A stretch of 64,000 nt of DNA. Source: Faecalibacterium sp. I4-3-84. GTDB taxonomy: Bacteria; Bacillota; Clostridia; Oscillospirales; Ruminococcaceae. Location: contig NZ_CP094466.1 in NCBI RefSeq assembly GCF_023347255.1, positions 868,001-932,000 of the forward strand, given 5' to 3'. The position numbers were made by a program, and so were the translations under genes. Below are positions 24,948 through 33,765 of this stretch, in pieces. Each line of letters begins with the position of its first letter. Position 1 is the stretch's first letter. Below the pieces are notes generated by a model. The model worked only from the letters and a program-made list of their open reading frames with translations. It was not told the DNA's origin and searched no databases.

Positions 24948-25962
24948 CCATGACACTCCCAAGTTGGAGGCGTTGCTACAAGGCGGTCTGGATTTAGATG
25001 TTCCCATCCAGCTCAGCGAATACATCAAGCTGATGCCATTGGAGATCGCGGTTTTTCGGAATGATGTGCCCATGATCCACTTCCTGCTGGAGCATGGAGC
25101 TGATCCCGGTCTGGCAGAGGAACAGCCCCTGCTGCTCACCGCCGCCCGCTGTTGTGGGCCGGAGGTGGTGGCGCTCTTTGCTGGACAGGCCGCAAAACTC
25201 AGCTCGAAGCAGAAAGAGCGGGCCTTCCAGGAAGTACGCTGGGGACAGCGAGCGGAGACTATCCAGGTGCTGGAGCAAGCTGGGATCACAGTGGACAAGT
25301 TTGGCGGCGAGGCATTCCGGGCCGCTGTGTCCGAGGGCAACACCAAACTTGCCCGGCTGCTTCTGGAAAAAGGGGCAGACATCAATTACCACAAGCCGGA
25401 CATGGTGTTTCCGAACGCCCCCACCGCTGTCACCGAAGCGGCTCGGCATAAGAATCTCCCCATGGTGCGCTGGCTCATTGAGCAAGGAGCCGACATCACC
25501 ATTGCTGACAAATACGGCGACCGGCCTTACACCGTGGCGGTGCAGAACAAGAATCAGGAGATGGCCGACTACCTGAAAGCCCTGGAGCCGGAGGAATGGC
25601 ACAACAAGCAGGAAAAGATCCGGCAGCTTATGCCCTACAAGCTGCCTGCCAAGCTGGTGGAATACTTGAAGACCGGCCCCCTGCGGCTGGAGTTCCCGGA
25701 TCAGGAATGGGTGAAGTGGGCGGAGCTCTACTCCTTCATGGATGTGCAGGAGATGACCTGGAAACGGAAGAAGCTGCTCTCCCTGATGGTGCAGATGGAC
25801 AACTACAGCGACTATCTGCTGCTGTGGAGCCCCAGGGACAAAAAACTGTGGTATCTGGACATCGAGCATGAGGAATTCCACCCTCTGGCCAAATGGGATG
25901 ACTTCATCGCAGATCCCGGACGATATCTGAACGGGATGATCGAGGGTGAGTTTGAGGAATAA
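24883..25962 (+). CDS. Ankyrin-repeat immunity-like protein
   Basis: The 359-residue protein has ankyrin repeats over about residues 25-245 (LEIAVFRNDVPMIHFLLEHGAD, ARLLLEKGADINY, VRWLIEQGADI). A C-terminal alpha/beta segment of about 110 residues ends LAKWDDFIADPGRYL, which recalls SUKH-type ends. Ankyrin proteins are among known immunity families. The long overlap with the preceding gene is unusual but both frames are well supported. Confidence 0.65.
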   Translation: MYQIAYIGRWETLPETAAAICDHDTPKLEALLQGGLDLDVPIQLSEYIKLMPLEIAVFRNDVPMIHFLLEHGADPGLAEEQPLLLTAARCCGPEVVALFAGQAAKLSSKQKERAFQEVRWGQRAETIQVLEQAGITVDKFGGEAFRAAVSEGNTKLARLLLEKGADINYHKPDMVFPNAPTAVTEAARHKNLPMVRWLIEQGADITIADKYGDRPYTVAVQNKNQEMADYLKALEPEEWHNKQEKIRQLMPYKLPAKLVEYLKTGPLRLEFPDQEWVKWAELYSFMDVQEMTWKRKKLLSLMVQMDNYSDYLLLWSPRDKKLWYLDIEHEEFHPLAKWDDFIADPGRYLNGMIEGEFEE

Positions 25963-25973
25963 GGAGCAAGACC

Positions 25974-26594
25974 ATGACATCCATAGACTTTCTGAACAAG
26001 GTACATAAAAGCCTGGACTCCCAGGAATATAACCTCTCTTATTCTCCGGCCAAGTCCAAGAATTATATGCTGTACTGCAATGGTAACTTTATCGGTGGTC
26101 TGTTCGACGAGGAGTTGTGCTTCGTCTACGCCGACAGTGTGAGTGAACTGCTGGGGCAGCCGGAACCCGTCTACCACGGCTACTCCAGCACCGCCCAGCA
26201 CAGGATGCTGGTGATCCCGGAGGAACATTGGGCGAAGGCGCTGAAACTTCTCTATGCCGAGAAATTTGATTGGAGCCGTTTGGTGTACGACATCACCTAC
26301 ACCAGCATCGGCGCGGCTGTGGTGGAGGACTTCTACGACGAGAATGTGGTATTCCTGCGCTTCTGCTTTGAAAAGGAACTGCTGAAAAAGGACCCTCTGG
26401 ACCGGCAGGGCCGTATCCTGCGGATGGTCTATCTCAATCAGAATCTGACAAAAGCGGGCAAATATCTGTTCCCCAGACTGATGCAGAAGTTTCTTGTTTT
26501 TACAGATCGCAACGGAAAGACCAGTCTGGAAACCATGCTGAAACGGTGGTACACCCAGCTTGAAAAGGAATACCGCAATCATATAGAGGGATGA
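25974..26594 (+). CDS. TfoX-N-like protein
   Basis: The first 110 residues of this 206-residue protein resemble the TfoX/Sxy N-terminal domain (YMLYCNGNFIGGLFDEELCFVY...RMLVIPEEHW). The second half is unrecognised. It lies 11 bp after the ankyrin gene. Confidence 0.5.
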   Translation: MTSIDFLNKVHKSLDSQEYNLSYSPAKSKNYMLYCNGNFIGGLFDEELCFVYADSVSELLGQPEPVYHGYSSTAQHRMLVIPEEHWAKALKLLYAEKFDWSRLVYDITYTSIGAAVVEDFYDENVVFLRFCFEKELLKKDPLDRQGRILRMVYLNQNLTKAGKYLFPRLMQKFLVFTDRNGKTSLETMLKRWYTQLEKEYRNHIEG

Positions 26595-26606
26595 GGAGAA
26601 TGATCT

Positions 26607-27446
26607 ATGTTTGAAGAATTTTATGAGATGTACGAGTCCGAGGAGCAGGAAGTGGTCGCTTTGATCAATCGCTGCATTGGGGGCGGATTTAACTGGAAAG
26701 GTAACTTTTGGGAAATGACCGTTGTGACGCTGGGCATAGTGTCCTGTGACACCGGCAAGGTCAGCACCAAAGAGGAGCGACTGGATTGGCCGGTCACCGA
26801 CGAGGAGCGTCACAGTGACAAGGGCTGGGGACGCTTTCAAAACGAGCAGATCTGCCGCCTGAAGATTCGCCGGATGAAAGAAGAATGGGCAAAGGATCTG
26901 GTGGTGCAGCCCTGGTGTATCTCCCAGGTGGTCAAGGCCCACGAGGACTGCCCGGAACTCCAGGCCGTTCTGGACGAGTACCACAAGCCAGTGGTGATCC
27001 AGGACCAGGTGCTGGGAGAACTGACACTGGACAAGGACTATGATACCTTCGAGGGCGAAATCCAGTGGTGCGGAAAGGATGTGAGCCTTTCTCTGGAGGT
27101 CAATGCCGAAAGCAAGCCCTCCTGGACCCGCGCCCGTAGCGCCGCCAAAAAGCTGCTGGCCGACTGTGACACCTGGGATAAGGCCATGCGGGAGCTTGCA
27201 GCCAAGAACCTGACCGAGCTGGCCAACAACTGGCTCTCCCAAGATGAGGAAAACCCCCGCAATCCGGAAACCGACCCCATCACAGAGGACGAACTTGCCC
27301 GGCGAATCAGCCTGACGAGTCTATCCGTCACCTCCGGCGGCAGCTTCACTGCCTGGTTTGACTGCGACGAGATGTTCACCGACCATGCGGTGACGGTCTA
27401 CGGCTCCTTGAAAAAGGGCCTCAAAACTGCCAACATTGAGGGGTAA
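26607..27446 (+). CDS. DUF2262-type protein
   Basis: The 279-residue protein contains LGELTLDKDYDTFEGEIQW, the DUF2262 signature, in its second half, preceded by an N-terminal domain of about 130 residues. DUF2262 proteins are found beside polymorphic toxins. AGGAG lies upstream of the ATG. Confidence 0.65.
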   Translation: MFEEFYEMYESEEQEVVALINRCIGGGFNWKGNFWEMTVVTLGIVSCDTGKVSTKEERLDWPVTDEERHSDKGWGRFQNEQICRLKIRRMKEEWAKDLVVQPWCISQVVKAHEDCPELQAVLDEYHKPVVIQDQVLGELTLDKDYDTFEGEIQWCGKDVSLSLEVNAESKPSWTRARSAAKKLLADCDTWDKAMRELAAKNLTELANNWLSQDEENPRNPETDPITEDELARRISLTSLSVTSGGSFTAWFDCDEMFTDHAVTVYGSLKKGLKTANIEG

Positions 27447-27459
27447 GGAGGATAACATT

Positions 27460-27963
27460 ATGAAACTGAGCTGTAAACGCATTGATTTTACATATACACC
27501 CGGTGAGGAAATCTTCAACTTTCCCGAGGAATCGGGACTACCCTTTATCTTCGATGTAGAGGAAGAACTGACCGGCGATCCTGCTGTCATGGATGCGGTG
27601 GGAGAAATGCTGGATGAGGCGGAGAAATTGGCGGAGAAGGCCAAAGCCGCCATCAAAGCGGCGCTGGCAGACGAGGACAGCCGCTACCATAGCGTTGTGA
27701 CATTTTTCATGGAGTTCCATCGGGACGATGTAGGCCCGGATATTGTGGCGGAACTTTTTCCGGGAACCGACCCAGCCAAACTGTCCTTTGCTGAGATGGT
27801 TGACTTTTTGAAGCTCAAGCGGTTCGGCAGTCTGGTGGATAGCGAGATGAACCAGCAAGTTTTCATTCTGGATCTGTCCTTTAACCCGGAGATTACCGAC
27901 GAACTGATGGTAATCTACTTTGATTTGAACAAGGAGATTTTCTGTATCACACATGAGAGCTGA
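27460..27963 (+). CDS. DUF2004 family protein
   Basis: The 167-residue protein matches DUF2004 (YHSVVTFFMEFHRDDVG, LKLKRFGSLVD, ITDELMVIYFD and the final THES). The ATG at 27460 has AAGGAGG upstream, 13 bp after the DUF2262 gene. Confidence 0.7.
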   Translation: MKLSCKRIDFTYTPGEEIFNFPEESGLPFIFDVEEELTGDPAVMDAVGEMLDEAEKLAEKAKAAIKAALADEDSRYHSVVTFFMEFHRDDVGPDIVAELFPGTDPAKLSFAEMVDFLKLKRFGSLVDSEMNQQVFILDLSFNPEITDELMVIYFDLNKEIFCITHES

Positions 27964-27999
27964 GCGTGACTGACATACACGAGGAAAGGAGCAATCCCT

Positions 28000-28326
28000 A
28001 TGAAAGCATTTGACCCGAATTACAAACTGCTGGACGAAATGTATCAGGACGATTACTATCCTGCTTTTCTGGTGAACAAGGTAAAGGACGAGCTTCAGAA
28101 GGTCATCGACCTGTTGGAGAGCGGCGAAACCGACCCCGAAGTGGTACAGGAAACGCTGGACGAGGCGGTCTGCGGCATCAATGATCTCCAGGAGGAGTTT
28201 GACGAGAACGACAGCGAGATCGAAACGGTGGCACGGGAATGCATTGCGGCAACTGTGGCCTACATTCTGGAGTGGTTCAACATCCCCATCGACACCGAGG
28301 AGGCTATCCGGGAACGGGACTGGTGA
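28000..28326 (+). CDS. DUF5713 family protein
   Basis: The 108-residue protein has the DUF5713 features LDEMYQDDYYPAFLVNKVKDE, SEIETVAREC and a final RERDW. It is complete and typical in length. GAAAGGAG precedes the ATG. Confidence 0.75.
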   Translation: MKAFDPNYKLLDEMYQDDYYPAFLVNKVKDELQKVIDLLESGETDPEVVQETLDEAVCGINDLQEEFDENDSEIETVARECIAATVAYILEWFNIPIDTEEAIRERDW

Positions 28327-28331
28327 GCCCT

Positions 28332-29279
28332 ATGACAGAAAAAGAACTGGCCGTTTGTGATGAGTGCGGCAGCCTGTTTTTCAAAGGCTCCTCACAGATG
28401 ATGGGGCTGTGCCCGGAATGTGCCCATATTCTCTATGGCTACCCGAATTGTGACCATCATTTTCAGGATGGCCGGTGTGTGAACTGCTATTGGGATGGCT
28501 CAAAGAGTGTGTACATCAAGAAACAAAATCAACAGGAGGAAACTGATATGCCTACAACTGAATGGCTGAACAAATACGAAGCAATCAAGAACAAACTGAC
28601 CTGTAAAGATGACTTGGAGGCCCATTTCACAGAGAAAGTGATTGGGAACATGGCGGTGGATGTACTGGACATCGGTGCCGTCCATTTCCCCACCGGGCAG
28701 ATCTTCGCCTGCGATCCGCTGGTGGAGCTGGAGGACACTCTGCCGTTTATGCAGACCATCCCCGCCGGGACTTACCCCGTAAAGATCTGTGTGGTGCCCA
28801 GCGAACAATACGGCGACCGCTATGCCTGCGTCAAGGTGGAGGTTTCTCAGGAAAAGCCTGTCCGCTATGAGCTGGGCATGGTGGGCAACGAGGATCTGGA
28901 CGAGGAATTGGGCGAGGACGAGTATTTTGGCTTTGGCGTAGACGCTGGAATGGGCTGTGTTGCGGACATCCAGACCCAGGCGGCCTTCAAGACCTACTGG
29001 GCCAAGCGGCTGGAGGAGGACCCGGACATCGACCCCTACAACGACCTGTTCTGCGATCTCCTGGAGGAAAACGCCAAAGCCCACCCCAAATATCAGGGAG
29101 ACTGCGGCGACTGGCTCAACTGGACGGTGCCGGACACGGACTGCAATCTGCCCATCTTTGCCTCTGGCTGGGGTGACGGTTACTATCCCGTCTACTTCGG
29201 CTATGACGCAAAGGGCGAAGTCTGCGCCGTGTATGTGCGCTTCATCGACATTGAAGCCAGTTACAAAGAGCAGGAATAA
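28332..29279 (+). CDS. Zinc-ribbon/DUF4241 protein
   Basis: The 315-residue frame starts at ATG 28332 behind GGTGAG. The first 72 residues form a zinc ribbon (CDEC, CPEC, CDHH, CVNC); the rest is DUF4241 (GAVHFPTGQIFACDPLVE, IPAGTYPVKI, GVDAGMGCVADI), an immunity-associated family. An internal ATG at 28548 has a perfect AGGAGG 8 nt upstream and would yield the DUF4241 part alone, so two products or a recent fusion are possible. Confidence 0.75.
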   Translation: MTEKELAVCDECGSLFFKGSSQMMGLCPECAHILYGYPNCDHHFQDGRCVNCYWDGSKSVYIKKQNQQEETDMPTTEWLNKYEAIKNKLTCKDDLEAHFTEKVIGNMAVDVLDIGAVHFPTGQIFACDPLVELEDTLPFMQTIPAGTYPVKICVVPSEQYGDRYACVKVEVSQEKPVRYELGMVGNEDLDEELGEDEYFGFGVDAGMGCVADIQTQAAFKTYWAKRLEEDPDIDPYNDLFCDLLEENAKAHPKYQGDCGDWLNWTVPDTDCNLPIFASGWGDGYYPVYFGYDAKGEVCAVYVRFIDIEASYKEQE

Positions 29280-29290
29280 GGAGGCGCGCT

Positions 29291-30250
29291 ATGGAATTAC
29301 CAAAACGGGCGCGGACAGTGAACTGGGAGAGCGGTGTCCTGACCTTAGACGGAGAAAAGCAGTTTGAAGTCCCGGAACTGACCGTAGAGATCATGGAGCA
29401 GCTGGCCGGTTACACCCTGGTGGGCTTCCATGTGAAAAGCTATCCGGTGACGGATGAACTGCTTGCCCCTTTTGCCGGACATAAAAGCATGGCCAACTTC
29501 GGCGTGGAGGACGGTGCGCTCACTGACGCCTGTTTCCCCGTTTTTTCCGCTATGCCCAAGCTGCGTTATCTGCTGCTGGACGGTAACGCCGCCATCCACG
29601 GCAGCAGTCTGTCCGCTCTGCAAGGCTGCAAGCTGGACCTTCTGACGCTCAACCGTACCGGGCTGGATGATGCCGGTCTGCTCCAGGCGGCCTCCATCCC
29701 CAAGCTCTCCCACATCCAGATCGACCATACCGCCGTTACCTATGAGGGCCTGCTGGCCATCGCTGGCAACAACCGCATCGAGCCAGTGGCCCATGTGCAA
29801 TTCACCCAGGAGCAGATGGAACACTTCTTCCAGCTCCAGCGGGAAAAGGCCAAAAAGCCCGTCCAGCTGGATGAGCAGGCGGCGGAGGAATGCCGCAGGG
29901 TGCTGTCCGCTTTCTTTGCCGAGATGACGCAGTGGGAGCAGTACATGGAGCAGGCCGGGTTTGAAGGTGCTGAGGCAGTGCCCCGTCTGCTGACGATCTG
30001 GGAGAAATATGTGAGCGAAAAGCCCCGTCCGGGCTATCGACCTCTGGGCCTCTCATACAGCGCCCAGGGCACCTACAACGGGGAAGAATTCCTTGACGCA
30101 GAGCAGATCACCAAAAACAAGCTCTACATCTACACCAGGGAGAAAAACACCGGCTTTGACCGCCGCTTTCTTATGAAGCGTGTGGGCGAAGGCTGGAAGA
30201 TTGATGCGGTGCAGGAGCGGCTGAACGGCTGGCAGCGCACGGAAGTGTGA
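29291..30250 (+). CDS. LRR-like protein with NTF2-like C terminus
   Basis: The 319-residue protein has a leucine-rich-repeat-like N-terminal part (LRYLLLDGNAAIHGSSLSAL, LDLLTLNRTGLDDAGLL, LSHIQIDHT). A C-terminal segment (ECRRVLSAFFAEMTQWEQYM...LMKRVGEGWKIDAVQ) resembles NTF2-fold immunity proteins. AGGAGG precedes the ATG. Confidence 0.6.
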   Translation: MELPKRARTVNWESGVLTLDGEKQFEVPELTVEIMEQLAGYTLVGFHVKSYPVTDELLAPFAGHKSMANFGVEDGALTDACFPVFSAMPKLRYLLLDGNAAIHGSSLSALQGCKLDLLTLNRTGLDDAGLLQAASIPKLSHIQIDHTAVTYEGLLAIAGNNRIEPVAHVQFTQEQMEHFFQLQREKAKKPVQLDEQAAEECRRVLSAFFAEMTQWEQYMEQAGFEGAEAVPRLLTIWEKYVSEKPRPGYRPLGLSYSAQGTYNGEEFLDAEQITKNKLYIYTREKNTGFDRRFLMKRVGEGWKIDAVQERLNGWQRTEV

Positions 30251-30258
30251 GGCATCAC

Positions 30259-30495
30259 ATGGCTTGGGAATATGAAACCTTTGGCCCGGACGGTCAATGC
30301 AAATTGTTCGGTGTGAACATCTTTGACTACAACTGGCAAACCACCGGCAAGCGAGTAAAAGTCAAAGACCCGATCTATCATCAAGACCATACCTTCGAGG
30401 TCTGGCAGGTAGAGATTGATGGGCAGATCCACCGCTTTGCTGCTGGAGAGTTCTCCAACTGCGTATGGGGATTTTATTTAGAGAAAGACGGATGA
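30259..30495 (+). CDS. Small hypothetical protein
   Basis: A 78-residue soluble protein, WEYETFGPDGQCKLFG at the start and ending FYLEKDG. GTGAGG lies upstream. Family not recognised; the position fits an immunity gene. Confidence 0.55.
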   Translation: MAWEYETFGPDGQCKLFGVNIFDYNWQTTGKRVKVKDPIYHQDHTFEVWQVEIDGQIHRFAAGEFSNCVWGFYLEKDG

Positions 30496-30512
30496 AAGGA
30501 GTGTGTGGGCGC

Positions 30513-31112
30513 ATGAGCCGAATCGTCGATAAACCCTACTTTACATACAGTGCATACAACGCCCTGACCTCCGGCATTCAGGTGAAATGCCCCAAGTGCC
30601 ACGGCGCGGGTGTGGTGACAGCGGATGAGGATAACGCCTATTTCCGCTGTTTGAGTTGCGGCCATCAGGAGACCCGCGACCGGACGATCTACCGCTATGA
30701 TGTCCATAACCAGTGCAAAAACTGCGGCAGATACTATCGGGTGGATATTGAAGATGAGGCAAAGCAGCAGTTTTCCGTTCTCCATGTGGCCTGTCCCTAT
30801 TGTGGAACAACCATGTCAGGAGAAGTTCATAAAACAGCGGAGGCGTTTTCATATATTGGCGAAATCAGGGATGGGCGAGAACCTTATTTCAGGTTGGAAC
30901 TATGGTTTTTGACCTCCTTCCAGGGTAAGTCGGTCTGGGCACTCAACCGGGAACATCTTGCCTATTTGATCGGCTATCTCAGCGCCGACCTGCGGGAAAA
31001 GCCGCCGGGAAGAGCGAAAATGACCCAGGCTGACCATCTCCCCACCTTCATGAAAACCGCAAAGAACCGGGAGCGGATCGTGAAGCTGCTGAGGCAAATG
31101 CAGGAGAAATGA
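30513..31112 (+). CDS. Multiple zinc-ribbon protein
   Basis: The 199-residue protein has paired CxxC motifs CPKC/CLSC and CKNC/CPYC in its first half and a helical second half ending LLRQMQEK. The start is taken as ATG 30513 behind AAGGAG; an ATG at 30492 overlapping the preceding stop is an alternative. Function unknown. Confidence 0.55.
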   Translation: MSRIVDKPYFTYSAYNALTSGIQVKCPKCHGAGVVTADEDNAYFRCLSCGHQETRDRTIYRYDVHNQCKNCGRYYRVDIEDEAKQQFSVLHVACPYCGTTMSGEVHKTAEAFSYIGEIRDGREPYFRLELWFLTSFQGKSVWALNREHLAYLIGYLSADLREKPPGRAKMTQADHLPTFMKTAKNRERIVKLLRQMQEK

Positions 31113-31114
31113 GG

Positions 31115-31360
31115 ATGGAACAGAAAGTAATTTACAACGGCCAAATTCTTACGCTGACTCACTTTTGGGCAACGGGAGAACCCTGCCTGTGGATTACCGA
31201 CCCGCAGCAGATCGGGATGCCCAAAATGGAGTTTGTGGGCGGATACCCAAATGAATACTGCATTTTCCTGAAGAATCTGACGGAAACAGAACTGTCACAG
31301 ATCACATCTCTGGACGGCGCTCCACTGGATGTAAAAGAAGAACGAAACGACATCGAATGA
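31115..31360 (+). CDS. Small hypothetical protein
   Basis: An 81-residue protein starting MEQKVIYNGQILTL, 2 bp after the zinc-ribbon gene and followed closely by the Imm51-like gene. Family not recognised. Confidence 0.55.
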   Translation: MEQKVIYNGQILTLTHFWATGEPCLWITDPQQIGMPKMEFVGGYPNEYCIFLKNLTETELSQITSLDGAPLDVKEERNDIE

Positions 31361-31370
31361 GGAGAACACT

Positions 31371-31811
31371 ATGAAAGACCTTTGCCAATACGGAAACCGA
31401 CCGGAGGACGAATGGGAAATCTTGCCCTGGATACCCGATCCGCGTCCGCCCTTCAAAATCTGGGTAAAGCCGGAGCAGATCGCGCCATTCTTTCTCATTC
31501 CCCACCACCCCTATGCCATCTCCCTTCTGCTGAAGATCAGTGACGGGTTCCGGACAGAAGAATTCTGCCGGCTGGGACTGACCGGCAGCAGCGGAGACTG
31601 GGAACGGCTGGTCCGGGGCGTGATCCGGGAGTTTGAGAAAAATAACAGCGGCATGGATCTGTTTCACTTCGACTCCGACGAGGATGTGTTCTGCGTCTAT
31701 TCCCAATACATCGACGATTTGATGATGCTGGCCAAAATGATCCGGGCGGCCTGTGCCGATGAAAAAACGATGCGGATGTATCTGAACATGAGCGAGGCAG
31801 CGGAAGCATGA
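31371..31811 (+). CDS. Imm51-like immunity protein
   Basis: The 146-residue protein resembles Imm51: PFFLIPHHPYAISLLL, GSSGDWERLVRGVI, DSDEDVFCVYSQYIDDLMML. Imm51 proteins neutralise toxins of polymorphic systems; the cognate toxin here is unknown. It overlaps the next gene by 4 bp. Confidence 0.6.
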   Translation: MKDLCQYGNRPEDEWEILPWIPDPRPPFKIWVKPEQIAPFFLIPHHPYAISLLLKISDGFRTEEFCRLGLTGSSGDWERLVRGVIREFEKNNSGMDLFHFDSDEDVFCVYSQYIDDLMMLAKMIRAACADEKTMRMYLNMSEAAEA

Positions 31812-32071
31812 GAGAGTTAACTACTCAAACAGGGATAGTAGTAAAATGCAGTAAAACGGCCATTGAATTTTTCCAAAATGCTCAGTCAGTGGATTTCTTT
31901 TCTGTGCTGGAGATCCCAGAGGAATTCCAAGGTATAGCGGTTGAGTTTTATGATTTGATTATGGAAAATGATCATCTTGCGGCCTTGCTGGGCTGTCGCG
32001 GCAATTATGATATTGCAATACAGATAGATGAGGTAACCGGCACCATGACGGGGTGGCATTGGTTCAAATGA
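31808..32071 (+). CDS. Small hypothetical protein
   Basis: An 87-residue protein whose ATG overlaps the Imm51-like stop (ATGA). It has no motif I recognise. Confidence 0.55.
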   Translation: MRELTTQTGIVVKCSKTAIEFFQNAQSVDFFSVLEIPEEFQGIAVEFYDLIMENDHLAALLGCRGNYDIAIQIDEVTGTMTGWHWFK

Positions 32072-32081
32072 GGGAAATGGA

Positions 32082-32381
32082 ATGATCGAGTATATCAAGC
32101 TCTTTTGGGAGGGCGCACCGGAGGGTGAACCATCGGTCATCCTCTATGAAGTGGATACCGAAAATGAGCGGTTGGCCCTCCGCTCCATTGACATCTTTGC
32201 GGATGGCCGCACCCGCAACATCCCTGCCCTTTACGACGGCGCCATCGAGATCACACCAATCCTCACCGTGGAGGAATTGAACGCCCATGTCTGGGGCGAG
32301 GAGTTCCACGCCTGCATCATAGAGAAGGCGGAATTTGAGGCCATCTGGGAAACTCACACCTATGATGGAGCGTTAAAGTAG
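32082..32381 (+). CDS. DUF6881 family protein
   Basis: The 99-residue protein matches DUF6881: IKLFWEGAPEGEPSVILYEVD, RSIDIFADGR, and final EKAEFEAIWE. Length is typical. Such proteins are common among immunity gene runs. Confidence 0.65.
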   Translation: MIEYIKLFWEGAPEGEPSVILYEVDTENERLALRSIDIFADGRTRNIPALYDGAIEITPILTVEELNAHVWGEEFHACIIEKAEFEAIWETHTYDGALK

Positions 32382-32396
32382 CCAGGAGGAGACACT

Positions 32397-33347
32397 ATGA
32401 ACAAACCTATAAAAGCCAAAAATCTGCCGTTGTTCTCCATCATTGACCTGGACCAGCTGCGCCGGGAAAAACATCTGGAGGGCACAGAAGTGACAGACTT
32501 TTTCACGGCAAGGGATGGAAAAGTCTATCTTCTCATGGAACAGCCGTCCGAAACACAGGGTAAGGACTGGCTCAGCACTCCTTCCACCTATACCGCAGTG
32601 GAAATCCAGCTGGATTGGGCGGAACAGCGGGTGCTGGAAACGACGCTGTTTCCTCTTGGCCTCTTGAAGTTCCAGTTTCATTATTTGCGGCCCGCAGGTG
32701 ATCACTTCCTCCTGCTGGGGGCAAGATGCGCCTATCGGGAAAACGGCCCCGACCAGAACGCCTGGATCGTCAGCCGGGACGGAGCTGTGCTGTCCCGTTT
32801 CTGCCTGGGGGATGGCATTCAAGACTGTGTGGTAAAAAAAGATGGCACCATCATTACCAGCTACTTTGACGAAGGTGTATTTGGTAATTACGGTTGGGAT
32901 GAACCTCTGGGTGCTTGCGGCCTGATTGCATGGACATCGGAGGGAACTCCTCTCTGGAAGAATGAGAACTATTCCATCTATGACTGCTACGCCATCAGCC
33001 TGGACGAAGAAGAAAACCTGTGGTTTTATTATTACGATGAATTCCGGCTGGTGCGGACGAACTTCAAAGAGGACTTTGTATTTGAACTGCCAATCGAAGG
33101 AAGCGGAGCTTTTTCTGTTGCCCCGTCCGGCAATACCTTCCTGTTTCAAGGCGGATACCAGCAACGGGATAAATTCTACTTCCTTACCGCTCATGGTGAT
33201 CACCTTGGGAAAAAACAGGAGGCTATTCCCACCTGTGACGGAAACAAGGTCGCTGTGGAGCAGTGCAGCCTGCTTCGCAGCCGGATGTTGTTCCTTGGAA
33301 AAGATGGTGTACTCTATGGAGGTATTTGGGGGAGCGATGGCCAATGA
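32397..33347 (+). CDS. Beta-rich hypothetical protein
   Basis: The 316-residue protein looks like a beta-propeller from its recurring short strands with G-D/N turns (SRDGAVLSR, KKDGTIITSYFDEG, DEEENLWFYYYDE, APSGNTFLFQGG, GKDGVLYGG). It overlaps the next gene by 4 bp. Function unknown. Confidence 0.55.
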   Translation: MNKPIKAKNLPLFSIIDLDQLRREKHLEGTEVTDFFTARDGKVYLLMEQPSETQGKDWLSTPSTYTAVEIQLDWAEQRVLETTLFPLGLLKFQFHYLRPAGDHFLLLGARCAYRENGPDQNAWIVSRDGAVLSRFCLGDGIQDCVVKKDGTIITSYFDEGVFGNYGWDEPLGACGLIAWTSEGTPLWKNENYSIYDCYAISLDEEENLWFYYYDEFRLVRTNFKEDFVFELPIEGSGAFSVAPSGNTFLFQGGYQQRDKFYFLTAHGDHLGKKQEAIPTCDGNKVAVEQCSLLRSRMLFLGKDGVLYGGIWGSDGQ

Positions 33348-33754
33348 AACAGTCTGATATTTATACCGAGGCTCTGACCTGTCTGCGCTCCATCCTTCTG
33401 GCAGACCATCCAGAGTTCCAAAACTGGATCGACTGGTTGGAGCGGGACATTCAGGACTGGAACCAGCGGCGGGAGGTTGCCCACCATCTTCGGGCATACG
33501 GAGGTATGGGCTCGTTCAACGACCTGCCCAGTATGCGTGGAAATCACGACTATATTTTCGACTTTCTCAAGTCCGTGTGCTATGCCTTCGGCCATCTTTA
33601 TGGCAAACGGGAAGGCATTTCTCCGGAGGCATTGATGGAGGAGTGCCTCCACGATGTAGAGCAGGCAGCCTATCACCCCCATAAGGCACTGAACCAAGCC
33701 ATTGCCCAGCACTTGATGCAGGGCGATTTACAGGAAAACCTGGATAGGCTGTAG
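33344..33754 (+). CDS. DUF6966-like protein
   Basis: The 136-residue protein has ADHPEFQNWIDWLERDI followed by a YGGMGSFNDL stretch, as in DUF6966. The ATG overlaps the preceding stop codon. Function unknown. Confidence 0.55.
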   Translation: MKQSDIYTEALTCLRSILLADHPEFQNWIDWLERDIQDWNQRREVAHHLRAYGGMGSFNDLPSMRGNHDYIFDFLKSVCYAFGHLYGKREGISPEALMEECLHDVEQAAYHPHKALNQAIAQHLMQGDLQENLDRL

Positions 33755-33765
33755 GAGGACTTGTT

